A stretch of DNA of 64,000 bases from contig DUBC01000002.1 of the NCBI GenBank assembly GCA_012960505.1, positions 1 to 64,000 of the forward strand. The letters run 5' to 3'. Each line of letters begins with the position of its first letter. Within the stretch, counting starts at the first letter, position 1. This stretch comes from Verrucomicrobiales bacterium. GTDB taxonomy: Bacteria; Verrucomicrobiota; Verrucomicrobiia; Verrucomicrobiales; DEV007. Of the stretch, positions 49,138 to 57,177 are shown in pieces. The translations under genes and the position numbers were made by a program. The notes under the pieces are model-generated. The model was not told the origin of the DNA. It did no database searches and saw only the letters and a list, made by a program, of their open reading frames with translations.

Positions 49138-50538
49138 ATGAAAAGGATTCGAGTGTGCTTTTTAAGTGTTACCTTCTTATTGGTTCTCTCAGGTATAGCG
49201 CAATCAAAGGTCAGAAATGTGCTTTTTTTGATTTCAGATGATCTTAAGGCAAGTGTTCTTGGATGCTACGGCAATGAGGTATGCAAGACTTCAAATATAG
49301 ATAAACTAGCGAGTCGGTCTCTTGTCTTTGAAAGGGCCTACTGTCAGGGCACGTCTTGTAATCCTTCTAGAACTTCTCTGATGCACAGTCGGTACATGGG
49401 CAAGTCCGATATGAACCTGGGTAAGTTATTTAGAGATAATTCTTATTATTCTGCGCGGGTAGGGAAGATCTATCATATGCGTGTTCCCGGAGACATCATT
49501 GCTGGTACTGATGGTTTGGATATTCCTTCTTCGTGGACCGAGAGATTTAATTCTAAAGGGCTTGAGGCGCATACTCCTGGTGATTATGCCTGCCTTAACC
49601 TGAATATTTTCACTAAAGAACTTGAGGGAAGGCAATCGACAAAGATGCCTCATAGAATGTTTGTGACGGTCAGTTATGATGGTGACGGTTCTGACCAGCC
49701 GGATCATAAGACTTCGACTAAGATAATCGATTTACTAAGAAAGCATAAGGATGAGCCGTTCTTTTTGGCTGCTGGATTTGTGCGGCCTCATTATCCGATG
49801 GTTCAACCTAAAAAGTATTTTGATCAATATCCTTATGAAAAAATGAAGTTGCCTTTACAGGCTCCTAATGATCTCCAAGATATCCCTAAATCAGGGTTGG
49901 CTTCGACCAGGTCCGGAACAAACAGTATAGGTAAGTATCCTGAGAATCAGAAACGGATGTGGTCAGGATACTATGCTTCGACCCAGTTCATGGATGAGCA
50001 GGTAGGCAGGATATTGGATGAACTGGATAGGCTTGGTCTAAGGGATAGTACTGCAATTGTTTTCACCAGTGATCATGGGTATCATCTCGGAGAACATACT
50101 TTCTGGCAAAAAAGTAATTTACACGAAGAAGTTCTCCGGGTGCCTCTGATGATTTCTGTTCCCGGCATGAAGTCGGGGCGGACCCAATCAATAGTGGAGT
50201 TAGTTGATTTGATGCCTACCTTAGCAGAAATTTGTGACATCAATGTCCCTTCTACAGTTCAAGGGAAGAGTCTTTTGCCTGTTCTCAAGAATCATTCGGT
50301 TTCCGTGAAGGAGGGTGCCCTTTCCTTTCATAGAGGAGGAATTTCATATAGAGTCAATGGATGGTCATATACTCGATATAAAGGAGGGGCGGAGGAGTTT
50401 TATGATATGAAGAAAGATCCTGAGCAATTTCTCAATCTGGCATCGCAAGATGATAATAAATACATATCTCAGCTGAAAAAAATGCGATCCAATTTTGACA
50501 AAAGACTTAAGATTCTTGATCCAAAAGCTAAAAAATAG
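49138..50538 (+). CDS. Exported Cys-type sulfatase (iduronate-2-sulfatase-like)
   Basis: A type I sulfatase of 466 residues with a signal peptide (about 1-23). The formylglycine site is CNPSR (Cys74-Arg78), the metal-site strands are FLISDDLKASVLGCYG and FTSDHGYHLGEH, and the VRPHYPMVQPKKYF segment is typical of iduronate-2-sulfatase-like members. The ATG is one base after the TAA of the preceding 1116-residue gene, so translation is probably coupled. It would desulfate a polysaccharide in the periplasm or outside the cell. Confidence 0.92.
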   Translation: MKRIRVCFLSVTFLLVLSGIAQSKVRNVLFLISDDLKASVLGCYGNEVCKTSNIDKLASRSLVFERAYCQGTSCNPSRTSLMHSRYMGKSDMNLGKLFRDNSYYSARVGKIYHMRVPGDIIAGTDGLDIPSSWTERFNSKGLEAHTPGDYACLNLNIFTKELEGRQSTKMPHRMFVTVSYDGDGSDQPDHKTSTKIIDLLRKHKDEPFFLAAGFVRPHYPMVQPKKYFDQYPYEKMKLPLQAPNDLQDIPKSGLASTRSGTNSIGKYPENQKRMWSGYYASTQFMDEQVGRILDELDRLGLRDSTAIVFTSDHGYHLGEHTFWQKSNLHEEVLRVPLMISVPGMKSGRTQSIVELVDLMPTLAEICDINVPSTVQGKSLLPVLKNHSVSVKEGALSFHRGGISYRVNGWSYTRYKGGAEEFYDMKKDPEQFLNLASQDDNKYISQLKKMRSNFDKRLKILDPKAKK

Positions 50539-50672
50539 GACAAAAATAAGTCCTAAATTGATTATTTAAATCATTATGACAAAGAGTCTCAAAGCTTTTA
50601 AAGAAAGTTCATAATATTTTAGGAAAGTTCATCGTATATCTGTAGTATTATTCTTATTATCCGTTGCCAATC

Positions 50673-53099
50673 ATGAGTTTATTTTTTCGTTGGAATCTGG
50701 TTCCGTTGATCATTGTATCTAAGATTTTGATCATATCTCAAGTTCATTCAGCCCAAGGTGAACCCGTTAATTTTGCCCGAAAGATTTTGCCGATCCTTTC
50801 TAATAAATGTTTCGCATGTCATGGTCCGGACTCCAAGAAGCCTTCGCAGCTACGACTAGATTCCTTTGCAGCGGCCACTGCGGACAGGGATGGGGTCAGA
50901 GCAATCAATACTGATAAACTCAAGGAAAGTGAGATCCTTTTTAGGATCCATGACAAAGAAGATCCGATGCCTCCTGATGATGCTGAAAAACAGTTAACTG
51001 AAGGTGAGCGCACATTGTTGAGTCAGTGGATCAAAGGCGGAGGTCAGTACGCTGAGCATTGGGCCTTTGTTCTCCCTAAAAAAGAAAAGGGGAAAGAAGG
51101 CATTGATGACTTTGTTTCTGAAAGTCTAAAGAAAGAAAATATTAATTTTGCGCCAGAAGCAGAAAGGTCTGTCCTCGCTAGGAGAGTGGCCCTCGTCTTG
51201 ACGGGCCTGCCGCCAGAACCTTCTCAGCTGTCCAAGTTTCTGGCTGATAATAGTCCTGAATCCTACGAACACTTAGTTGATTCATTGATTTCGAATTCTC
51301 GTTACGGAGAGCATCAGGCCCGTTACTGGCTGGACGCTGTCCGGTATGGTGACACGCATGGACTTCATTTGGACAATAAGAGAGGGATTTATCCATACAG
51401 GGACTGGGTAGTTAAAGCGTTCAATGATAATTTACCTTTTGATAAGTTCATTACTTGGCAACTCGCTGGTGACTTACTTCCGAACCCGACCCTTGAGCAA
51501 AGAGTGGCTACTGGTTTTGTACGCATGAATCCAACCACTGCAGAGGGAGGTGCAATACCAAAAGAATTTCAAGCTAAGAACAATTTTGACCGGACCGAAA
51601 CATTGGGAACTGTGCTCCTCGGAGCGACGATGACTTGCGCCCGTTGTCATACTCACAAATATGACCCCATAGAGCAGGTCGAGTACTATAAACTTTTCGC
51701 TTTTTTTAACAGTACTTCGGAAGGCTCAATGGATGGGAACCGTTATGAATATGCTCCAGTACTTAGGGCCCCGGCTAGTGGTCAGGATTGGGAAGCATGG
51801 AGTGTTCTTGAATCTGAGCGGGTCGCGATTCTAGAAGAGTCGAACAAGCTTGTAGGATCCGTCAAAGGGCTAGATCAGAAGGCTTGGGAAGGGTCGGATA
51901 ATAGTGCCCGTTTTGCAATGATTGCAGATCCGAACGGTTCCTGGAAAGGGCAGAGCCTCCAGTCACGGGCCATTGATTTAAATAAAAAGACTGGAGAATT
52001 ACAAAAGAGATTTACTACGACTTTAGTGACTGAAGATTTGAAAAAACCGCGCGAAACAAAAATACTTCAGCGTGGAGAATATAATCTTCCTACCGGTGAT
52101 TCACTTGAACCTGGCGTTCCTGCTGTGATGGGATCCTTGCCTAAAGAGGCACCAAAGAACCGGCTAGGTCTTGCTCAGTGGTTGATTTCCAGCGATCAGC
52201 CACTCGTCTCTAGAGTCCTCATTAATCGGGTTTGGCAACGTATTTTTGGTCATGGTCTGGTGCGGACCCCTGAGGACTTTGGTTTGCAGGGAGAGCAGCC
52301 AACGCATCCGGCCCTACTTGATTGGTTAGCCGTTGAATTTCAGGAAAGTGGATGGGACTTACAGCATATGTTGCACTTGATGGTGAGTAGTAGGACTTTT
52401 AAGCAGGATTCTAAATGGCGTAAAGAAGTTCAGGACCCTGACAATCGACTCTTTGCGAGGGGTCAGAGTTATCGGCTAGATGCTGAGGTCATTAGAGACA
52501 TAGGACTTTGGGCAAGTAATTTACTTGATACTACTATGGGAGGTGAAGGAGTGAAGCCTTATCAGCCGGCGGGCATGTGGTTAGCGCTAATGCACCCTGC
52601 AAGTAATACTAAGAAATATGTGAGAGATAAGGGTGAGCGCCTCTACCGAAGGAGTATTTATGTGTATTGGAAACGGACCAGCCCGCACCCGATGATGACT
52701 CTTTTTGATGCTCCTGTGCGGGAGTCTAGTTGTGTCATGCGCTCGCGGAGTAACACAGCATTGCAGTCACTTGGCCTTCTCAATGAGACACAAAGGATTG
52801 AAATGTCACGCAAGCTTGCAGAGCGTTTGATTGTAAGTTCCAAAGATGATAGCCGCCGCTTGGATTTCCTTTTCGGGCTCCTCGCTTCACGTAAGCCGAC
52901 CGATCCTGAGAGGAAGGTGTGCGAGACGCTGTTGAATAATATGAGGAGTAGGTACGAATCATCACAAGAAGATGCGACTGCCCTAATATCCCAAGGAGAT
53001 GCTCCCCGTGATGCAAAGATTCCTCCGACTGATCTTGCTGCCTGGACGCAACTCACAACAATTGTTTTGGCCAGTGATGTGGCCATTCTAATGTATTAA
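50673..53099 (+). CDS. PSD1 / DUF1549 / DUF1553 cytochrome-like exported protein (pair 2)
   Basis: From the ATG at 50673 it has 808 residues with a signal peptide (LVPLIIVSKILIISQVHSAQ); a TTG at 50664 is an alternative. The PSCyt1 domain has the haem motif CFACHGPDS, DUF1549 has CARCHTHKYDP, and DUF1553 shows SRTFKQ, YRLDAEVIRDIGL and RSNTALQSLGLLNE. It lacks the long insert of pair 1. It begins 134 bases after the sulfatase and is followed by its DUF1501 partner after 20 bp, so it may extend the operon of the TPR/propeller/sulfatase trio. Confidence 0.93.
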   Translation: MSLFFRWNLVPLIIVSKILIISQVHSAQGEPVNFARKILPILSNKCFACHGPDSKKPSQLRLDSFAAATADRDGVRAINTDKLKESEILFRIHDKEDPMPPDDAEKQLTEGERTLLSQWIKGGGQYAEHWAFVLPKKEKGKEGIDDFVSESLKKENINFAPEAERSVLARRVALVLTGLPPEPSQLSKFLADNSPESYEHLVDSLISNSRYGEHQARYWLDAVRYGDTHGLHLDNKRGIYPYRDWVVKAFNDNLPFDKFITWQLAGDLLPNPTLEQRVATGFVRMNPTTAEGGAIPKEFQAKNNFDRTETLGTVLLGATMTCARCHTHKYDPIEQVEYYKLFAFFNSTSEGSMDGNRYEYAPVLRAPASGQDWEAWSVLESERVAILEESNKLVGSVKGLDQKAWEGSDNSARFAMIADPNGSWKGQSLQSRAIDLNKKTGELQKRFTTTLVTEDLKKPRETKILQRGEYNLPTGDSLEPGVPAVMGSLPKEAPKNRLGLAQWLISSDQPLVSRVLINRVWQRIFGHGLVRTPEDFGLQGEQPTHPALLDWLAVEFQESGWDLQHMLHLMVSSRTFKQDSKWRKEVQDPDNRLFARGQSYRLDAEVIRDIGLWASNLLDTTMGGEGVKPYQPAGMWLALMHPASNTKKYVRDKGERLYRRSIYVYWKRTSPHPMMTLFDAPVRESSCVMRSRSNTALQSLGLLNETQRIEMSRKLAERLIVSSKDDSRRLDFLFGLLASRKPTDPERKVCETLLNNMRSRYESSQEDATALISQGDAPRDAKIPPTDLAAWTQLTTIVLASDVAILMY

Positions 53100-53119
53100 T
53101 TATTCAAATATATAGTTCG

Positions 53120-54631
53120 ATGCAAACACCTGATCCTCTTCGCGAATTTGATCTTAACTTAACTCGACGACAACTCTTTGGGCGTTCAGCTCTTGGCCTA
53201 GGTACTGCGGCCATGGCTCAACTTTTCAATGATCAATCCTTCGGTTTGGATAAGACTTCACCGACATCTCATGGGGGTCTTCATCACGCGCCTAAGGCCA
53301 AACGCGTCATATATCTCTTTATGAGTGGTGGACCGAGTCATCATGATTTATGGGATTATAAGCCTAAAATGCAGGAGATGTATGGGCAGAATCTACCGGA
53401 CCATATCAGGGACGGTCAACGCATTACTGGAATGACAGCCGGGCAGAAGACACACCCTGTCTGCCCAAGCAAATACAAATTCACGAAGCATGAAAATAAT
53501 GATGAAGGGTTATGGGTCAGTGAGCTTTTGCCCCATACGGCGACAGTGGCCAAAGATCTTTGTGTTGTGCACAGTACATATACCGAGGCCATTAACCATG
53601 ACCCTGCCATAACCTATATCCAGACAGGGAGTCAAATACCTGGGCGTCCAAGCCTTGGATCATGGCTAAGTTATGGTCTTGGTACCATGAATGAGAATTT
53701 ACCAGGGTACGTTGTCATGCATGCGAAGACCAAATTTGCAGAGCAGAGTCTATTTGGGCGGTTATGGGGAAATGGATTCATGCCTTCGGAGCATCAGGGA
53801 ACCTTGATAAGAAGTCAGGGCGATCCTGTCCTCTTTCTTAGTAATCCTAAAGGGGTCAGTAGTAAGGATCGGAGAGCTCAGCTTGACGCTTTGGCTCTTC
53901 TTAATCAGGAACAATATTCTAGGTTCGCTGATCCTGAGATTTTATCGCGGATAAAACAGCACGAGATGGCGTACCGAATGCAGTCCTCAGTGCCTGAACT
54001 GATGGATCTTTCCAAAGAGGATGACAAGACCTTTGATCTTTATGGTGAAGAAGCCCGTGACCCTGGCAGTTTTGCCGCTTGTTGTCTCAATGCAAGGCGA
54101 CTGGCACAGAGAGGGGTTCGAAATATACAGATCTTTCATAGGGGATGGGACGCTCATGGAAACCTTCCTCGCGAACACGAATCTCAGTGCAAAGACATTG
54201 ATAGAGGAAGCGCTGCATTGATTAAAGATTTGAAGCGTTTGGGAATGTTGGATGAGACACTAATAGTTTGGGGTGGAGAATTTGGACGAACTGCCTACTG
54301 TCAGGGAGGACTTAATAAGGACAATTATGGACGAGACCATCATCCTCGATGCTTCTCAGTCTGGATGGCCGGTGGTGGCATTAAGTCGGGAATAACGTAC
54401 GGTAAAACGGATGATTATGGATATAACATTGCCCATCCCGACGGAACGCCAATGCGTCCAAAACCAGGTAAGGAGAAGTGGACTCCAGACACAATGCACA
54501 TTCATGACCTGAATGCCACGATTCTGCATTTGCTTGGCATAGACCACCGCAAACTTACTTATCGATACCAGGGAAGGGACTTCAGATTGACTGACATTCA
54601 CGGGCATGTGGTTAAGGATATACTGGCCTAG
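53120..54631 (+). CDS. DUF1501 family Tat-exported protein (pair 2)
   Basis: A 503-residue DUF1501 protein with a Tat-like signal (TRRQLFGRSALGLGTAAM), the VIYLFMSGGPSHHDLWDYKP motif, TYTEAINHDPAITY, WGGEFGRTAYCQGG, GRDHHPRCFSVWMAGGG and the C-terminal HDLNATILHLLGIDH. It has an additional loop around TPMRPKPGKEKWTPD before the last motif, which pairs 1 and 3 lack. It follows its PSD1 partner directly. Confidence 0.93.
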   Translation: MQTPDPLREFDLNLTRRQLFGRSALGLGTAAMAQLFNDQSFGLDKTSPTSHGGLHHAPKAKRVIYLFMSGGPSHHDLWDYKPKMQEMYGQNLPDHIRDGQRITGMTAGQKTHPVCPSKYKFTKHENNDEGLWVSELLPHTATVAKDLCVVHSTYTEAINHDPAITYIQTGSQIPGRPSLGSWLSYGLGTMNENLPGYVVMHAKTKFAEQSLFGRLWGNGFMPSEHQGTLIRSQGDPVLFLSNPKGVSSKDRRAQLDALALLNQEQYSRFADPEILSRIKQHEMAYRMQSSVPELMDLSKEDDKTFDLYGEEARDPGSFAACCLNARRLAQRGVRNIQIFHRGWDAHGNLPREHESQCKDIDRGSAALIKDLKRLGMLDETLIVWGGEFGRTAYCQGGLNKDNYGRDHHPRCFSVWMAGGGIKSGITYGKTDDYGYNIAHPDGTPMRPKPGKEKWTPDTMHIHDLNATILHLLGIDHRKLTYRYQGRDFRLTDIHGHVVKDILA

Positions 54632-54676
54632 TCACTCTATCGCTCAGTAATGCGAAGTTAAAATATTATCTAAGTG

Positions 54677-55753
54677 ATGAAGATACTCATTGCCATATTT
54701 CTTCTGGTACCTGCTACTGCTTTTGCTCAAGACAAAGTCCAATGGTATGACGTTACTCAGTGGGGGATAGAAGGACGAGGGTGGGGGAATCAGGAACGGT
54801 CCAAGTGGTTTGACCGTTTCCCGGCCAAGGCAGAGAAAACTGTGACCAAGTCGGTTTGGGATTTGAGTCGTCATAGTGCGGGCATGATGGTGCACTTTAA
54901 GACTGATGCTAATGCCGTCCACGCCAAGTGGAAGGTTGCCTCTTCGCGGTTGGGCATGCCCCATATGCCGCCTAGTGGCGTGAGTGGACTGGATTTATAT
55001 GCGCGCGATGCTAAGGGCAAATGGCGCTGGGCAGCAGCTACTCTTCCAGCCAAGCAGGAAATGCAGGTCACGCTTTTGCGGGGAATTAAACCGGAACTGC
55101 GCGAGTATGCACTGTATCTGCCGCTTTATAATGGAACTGAGTCTTTGGCTGTTGGTGTGCCGGCAGGTTCAAATTTTCAGGGACTTGCGCCTCGCAAAGC
55201 CAGACCACTGATTTTTTATGGAACCTCTATTACTCAGGGTGCCTGCGCGTCGCGACCCGGAATGGCGTACCCGGCGATTCTCGGCCGGTGGCTTAATATG
55301 CCGGTCATCAATATCGGATTTTCGGGCAATGGCAAAATGCATGAAGAAGTAGGGGATCTCATGATCGAAATGGATGCGGCTGCTTACATCATTGATTGTC
55401 TGCCTAACATGAACGGAGCGATGGTGACTGAACGCTGTGTTCCTCTGGTGAAACAGTTGCGCAAGGCTCGAGCCGATACTCCGATTGTGCTTGTGGAAGA
55501 TAGACGCTTTCCCAATTCCTGGTTGGTGCCGGATAAATCAAAATTCCACGACGATAACCATGCGGCATTAAGTAAGGCGTATCAGGAGTTAAAAGCTGCA
55601 GGAGTGAAAAACCTTCACTATCTCGGCGGCGACGCACTGCTTGGTGATGACGCCGAGGGTACCACCGATGGCTCGCATCCTAACGATCTCGGTTTCCTAC
55701 GTCAGGCTGAAGTTTTTGCGCCCGTATTACGCAAGGCACTGGGCTTGAAATAA
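54677..55753 (+). CDS. Exported SGNH/GDSL-type hydrolase (probable carbohydrate esterase)
   Basis: A 358-residue protein from the ATG at 54677 (a GTG lies one codon upstream), with a signal peptide (MKILIAIFLLVPATAFAQ). An N-terminal beta domain (about 25-170) precedes the SGNH hydrolase domain: the nucleophile block FYGTSITQGACA, NIGFSGNGKMHEE (Gly/Asn oxyanion residues) and the acid/base block TDGSHPNDLG. Family members with this N-terminal part deacetylate polysaccharides. It lies in a sulfatase/PSD1 neighbourhood and looks more GC-rich than the genes before it. Confidence 0.88.
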   Translation: MKILIAIFLLVPATAFAQDKVQWYDVTQWGIEGRGWGNQERSKWFDRFPAKAEKTVTKSVWDLSRHSAGMMVHFKTDANAVHAKWKVASSRLGMPHMPPSGVSGLDLYARDAKGKWRWAAATLPAKQEMQVTLLRGIKPELREYALYLPLYNGTESLAVGVPAGSNFQGLAPRKARPLIFYGTSITQGACASRPGMAYPAILGRWLNMPVINIGFSGNGKMHEEVGDLMIEMDAAAYIIDCLPNMNGAMVTERCVPLVKQLRKARADTPIVLVEDRRFPNSWLVPDKSKFHDDNHAALSKAYQELKAAGVKNLHYLGGDALLGDDAEGTTDGSHPNDLGFLRQAEVFAPVLRKALGLK

Positions 55754-55760
55754 GCTTTTT

Positions 55761-57158
55761 CTAAGAAAGAATATCTTTTGCAACGGCGCCGTGAACATCT
55801 GTTAGCCTAAAATTACGGCCCGCGTGGTTGTACGTGAGCTTTTCGTGATCGAGGCCCAAAATATGCAGAATCGTTGCGTGCCAGTCATGGATGTGCATCT
55901 TTCCTTCAACGGCCTCGTATCCATGTTCATCTGTGGCCCCGTATCCTAGCCCCCCTTTTACTCCTCCGCCTGCCATCCAGGTGGTGTATCCTTTGTTATT
56001 GTGATCGCGTCCGTCTTCGCCTTGTCCGTGAGGGGTACGTCCGAATTCGCCGGCCCAGACTATCAGTGTTTCCTTCAACATGTCACGACGTTTGAGGTCA
56101 GTGAGAAGTCCGGAGATGGGTTTATCTATTTCATTGCAACGTGCTGAGAGGTCATTTGTTAAGTTCCGGTGATGGTCCCAGTTACCGTGGCTGAGTTCGA
56201 CGAAACGGACTCCGGCCTCAGCAAAACGACGGGCCAACAGGCATTGCTTGCCGAAGGAATCATTGCCGCCGGAGCCGATACCGTAAAGTTCCAGAGTTTC
56301 TTTGGATTCGCCCGTGGTATCCATCAGTTCAGGCAAGGTGTCCTGCATACGGAAACCAAGCTCGAGAGATTCAATGACGCCCTCGACACCGGGAGCATGC
56401 TTTTCGCGGGCAAGTTTAGCTTTGTTTAAACTTTGTACGTAGTCTAGCTGTGCCCGTTGCAATTCGCGGTCAAGTTTGGGGTTGGCGATGTTAGGAATTT
56501 TAGGTTTCTGTTCGCGGCGTGCAAATCGGTTATTACCTCCGGGCCGGCGAGAGTCACCGCTGAACCGTGCGCCCTGGAATATAGCAGGCAAGAAACTGCT
56601 GCCGAAATGATTAGCATTACCGTTTGGTGCACCGAGAGCAACGAATCCGGGCAGATCAGCATTGTTGGTGCCTAACCCATATAGCGTCCAGGCTCCAATC
56701 GATGGCCTGACGAACTGGGAACTTCCAGTATGCATCATGGTCTGTGCTTGTGGATGGTTTGGTAGATCAGTATGCATACCATGAAGCATGCATATATCGT
56801 CAGCGTGCGTTGCGATTTCAGGCAATAGTTCAGAGATCCATAGGCCACTCTTACCGTGTTGCTTGAATTTCCAGGGTGAACCTAAAAGCTTACCGCCGCG
56901 GCCACGACCATACTTTCCAGGCTTTCCATTATCTTTAATCAGTTGTGGTTTGTAGTCGAACATATCGACGTGCGATGGAGCGCCTCGCATGGAGAGAAAA
57001 ATGACGCGCTTTGCCCTTGGCTCGAAGTGCGGTTTTTTTGGGAAGAGCGGGCCATCAGCTTTTGACTCAGCTAGGGCCTGCTCGTGAGCGAGTGCAGCAA
57101 AGGCGAGATATCCGACTCCGGAAGAAGCGGATTTTAGAAGATCGCGGCGATTAAGCAT
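55761..57158 (-). CDS. DUF1501 family exported protein (pair 3)
   Basis: A 465-residue DUF1501 protein. The N-terminus (NRRDLLKSASSGVGYLAFAAL) is a Tat-like signal; then come RVIFLSMRGAPSHVDMFDYKP, MHTDLPNHPQAQ, WAGEFGRTPHGQG, GRDHNNKGYTTWMAGGGVKGG and HDWHATILHILGLDH. It differs from pairs 1 and 2 by HTDLPNHP in place of HTEAINHDP, so it belongs to a separate subfamily. It is the third gene of a minus-strand operon after the EF-hand and PSD1 genes. Confidence 0.93.
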   Translation of the reverse strand: MLNRRDLLKSASSGVGYLAFAALAHEQALAESKADGPLFPKKPHFEPRAKRVIFLSMRGAPSHVDMFDYKPQLIKDNGKPGKYGRGRGGKLLGSPWKFKQHGKSGLWISELLPEIATHADDICMLHGMHTDLPNHPQAQTMMHTGSSQFVRPSIGAWTLYGLGTNNADLPGFVALGAPNGNANHFGSSFLPAIFQGARFSGDSRRPGGNNRFARREQKPKIPNIANPKLDRELQRAQLDYVQSLNKAKLAREKHAPGVEGVIESLELGFRMQDTLPELMDTTGESKETLELYGIGSGGNDSFGKQCLLARRFAEAGVRFVELSHGNWDHHRNLTNDLSARCNEIDKPISGLLTDLKRRDMLKETLIVWAGEFGRTPHGQGEDGRDHNNKGYTTWMAGGGVKGGLGYGATDEHGYEAVEGKMHIHDWHATILHILGLDHEKLTYNHAGRNFRLTDVHGAVAKDILS

Positions 57159-57177
57159 GTCAGTTATGAATTATTGT

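Noticed and set aside
52658-53086. 142-codon minus-strand open frame
   Set aside because: Antisense shadow of the PSD1 pair 2 gene with no homologous motifs.
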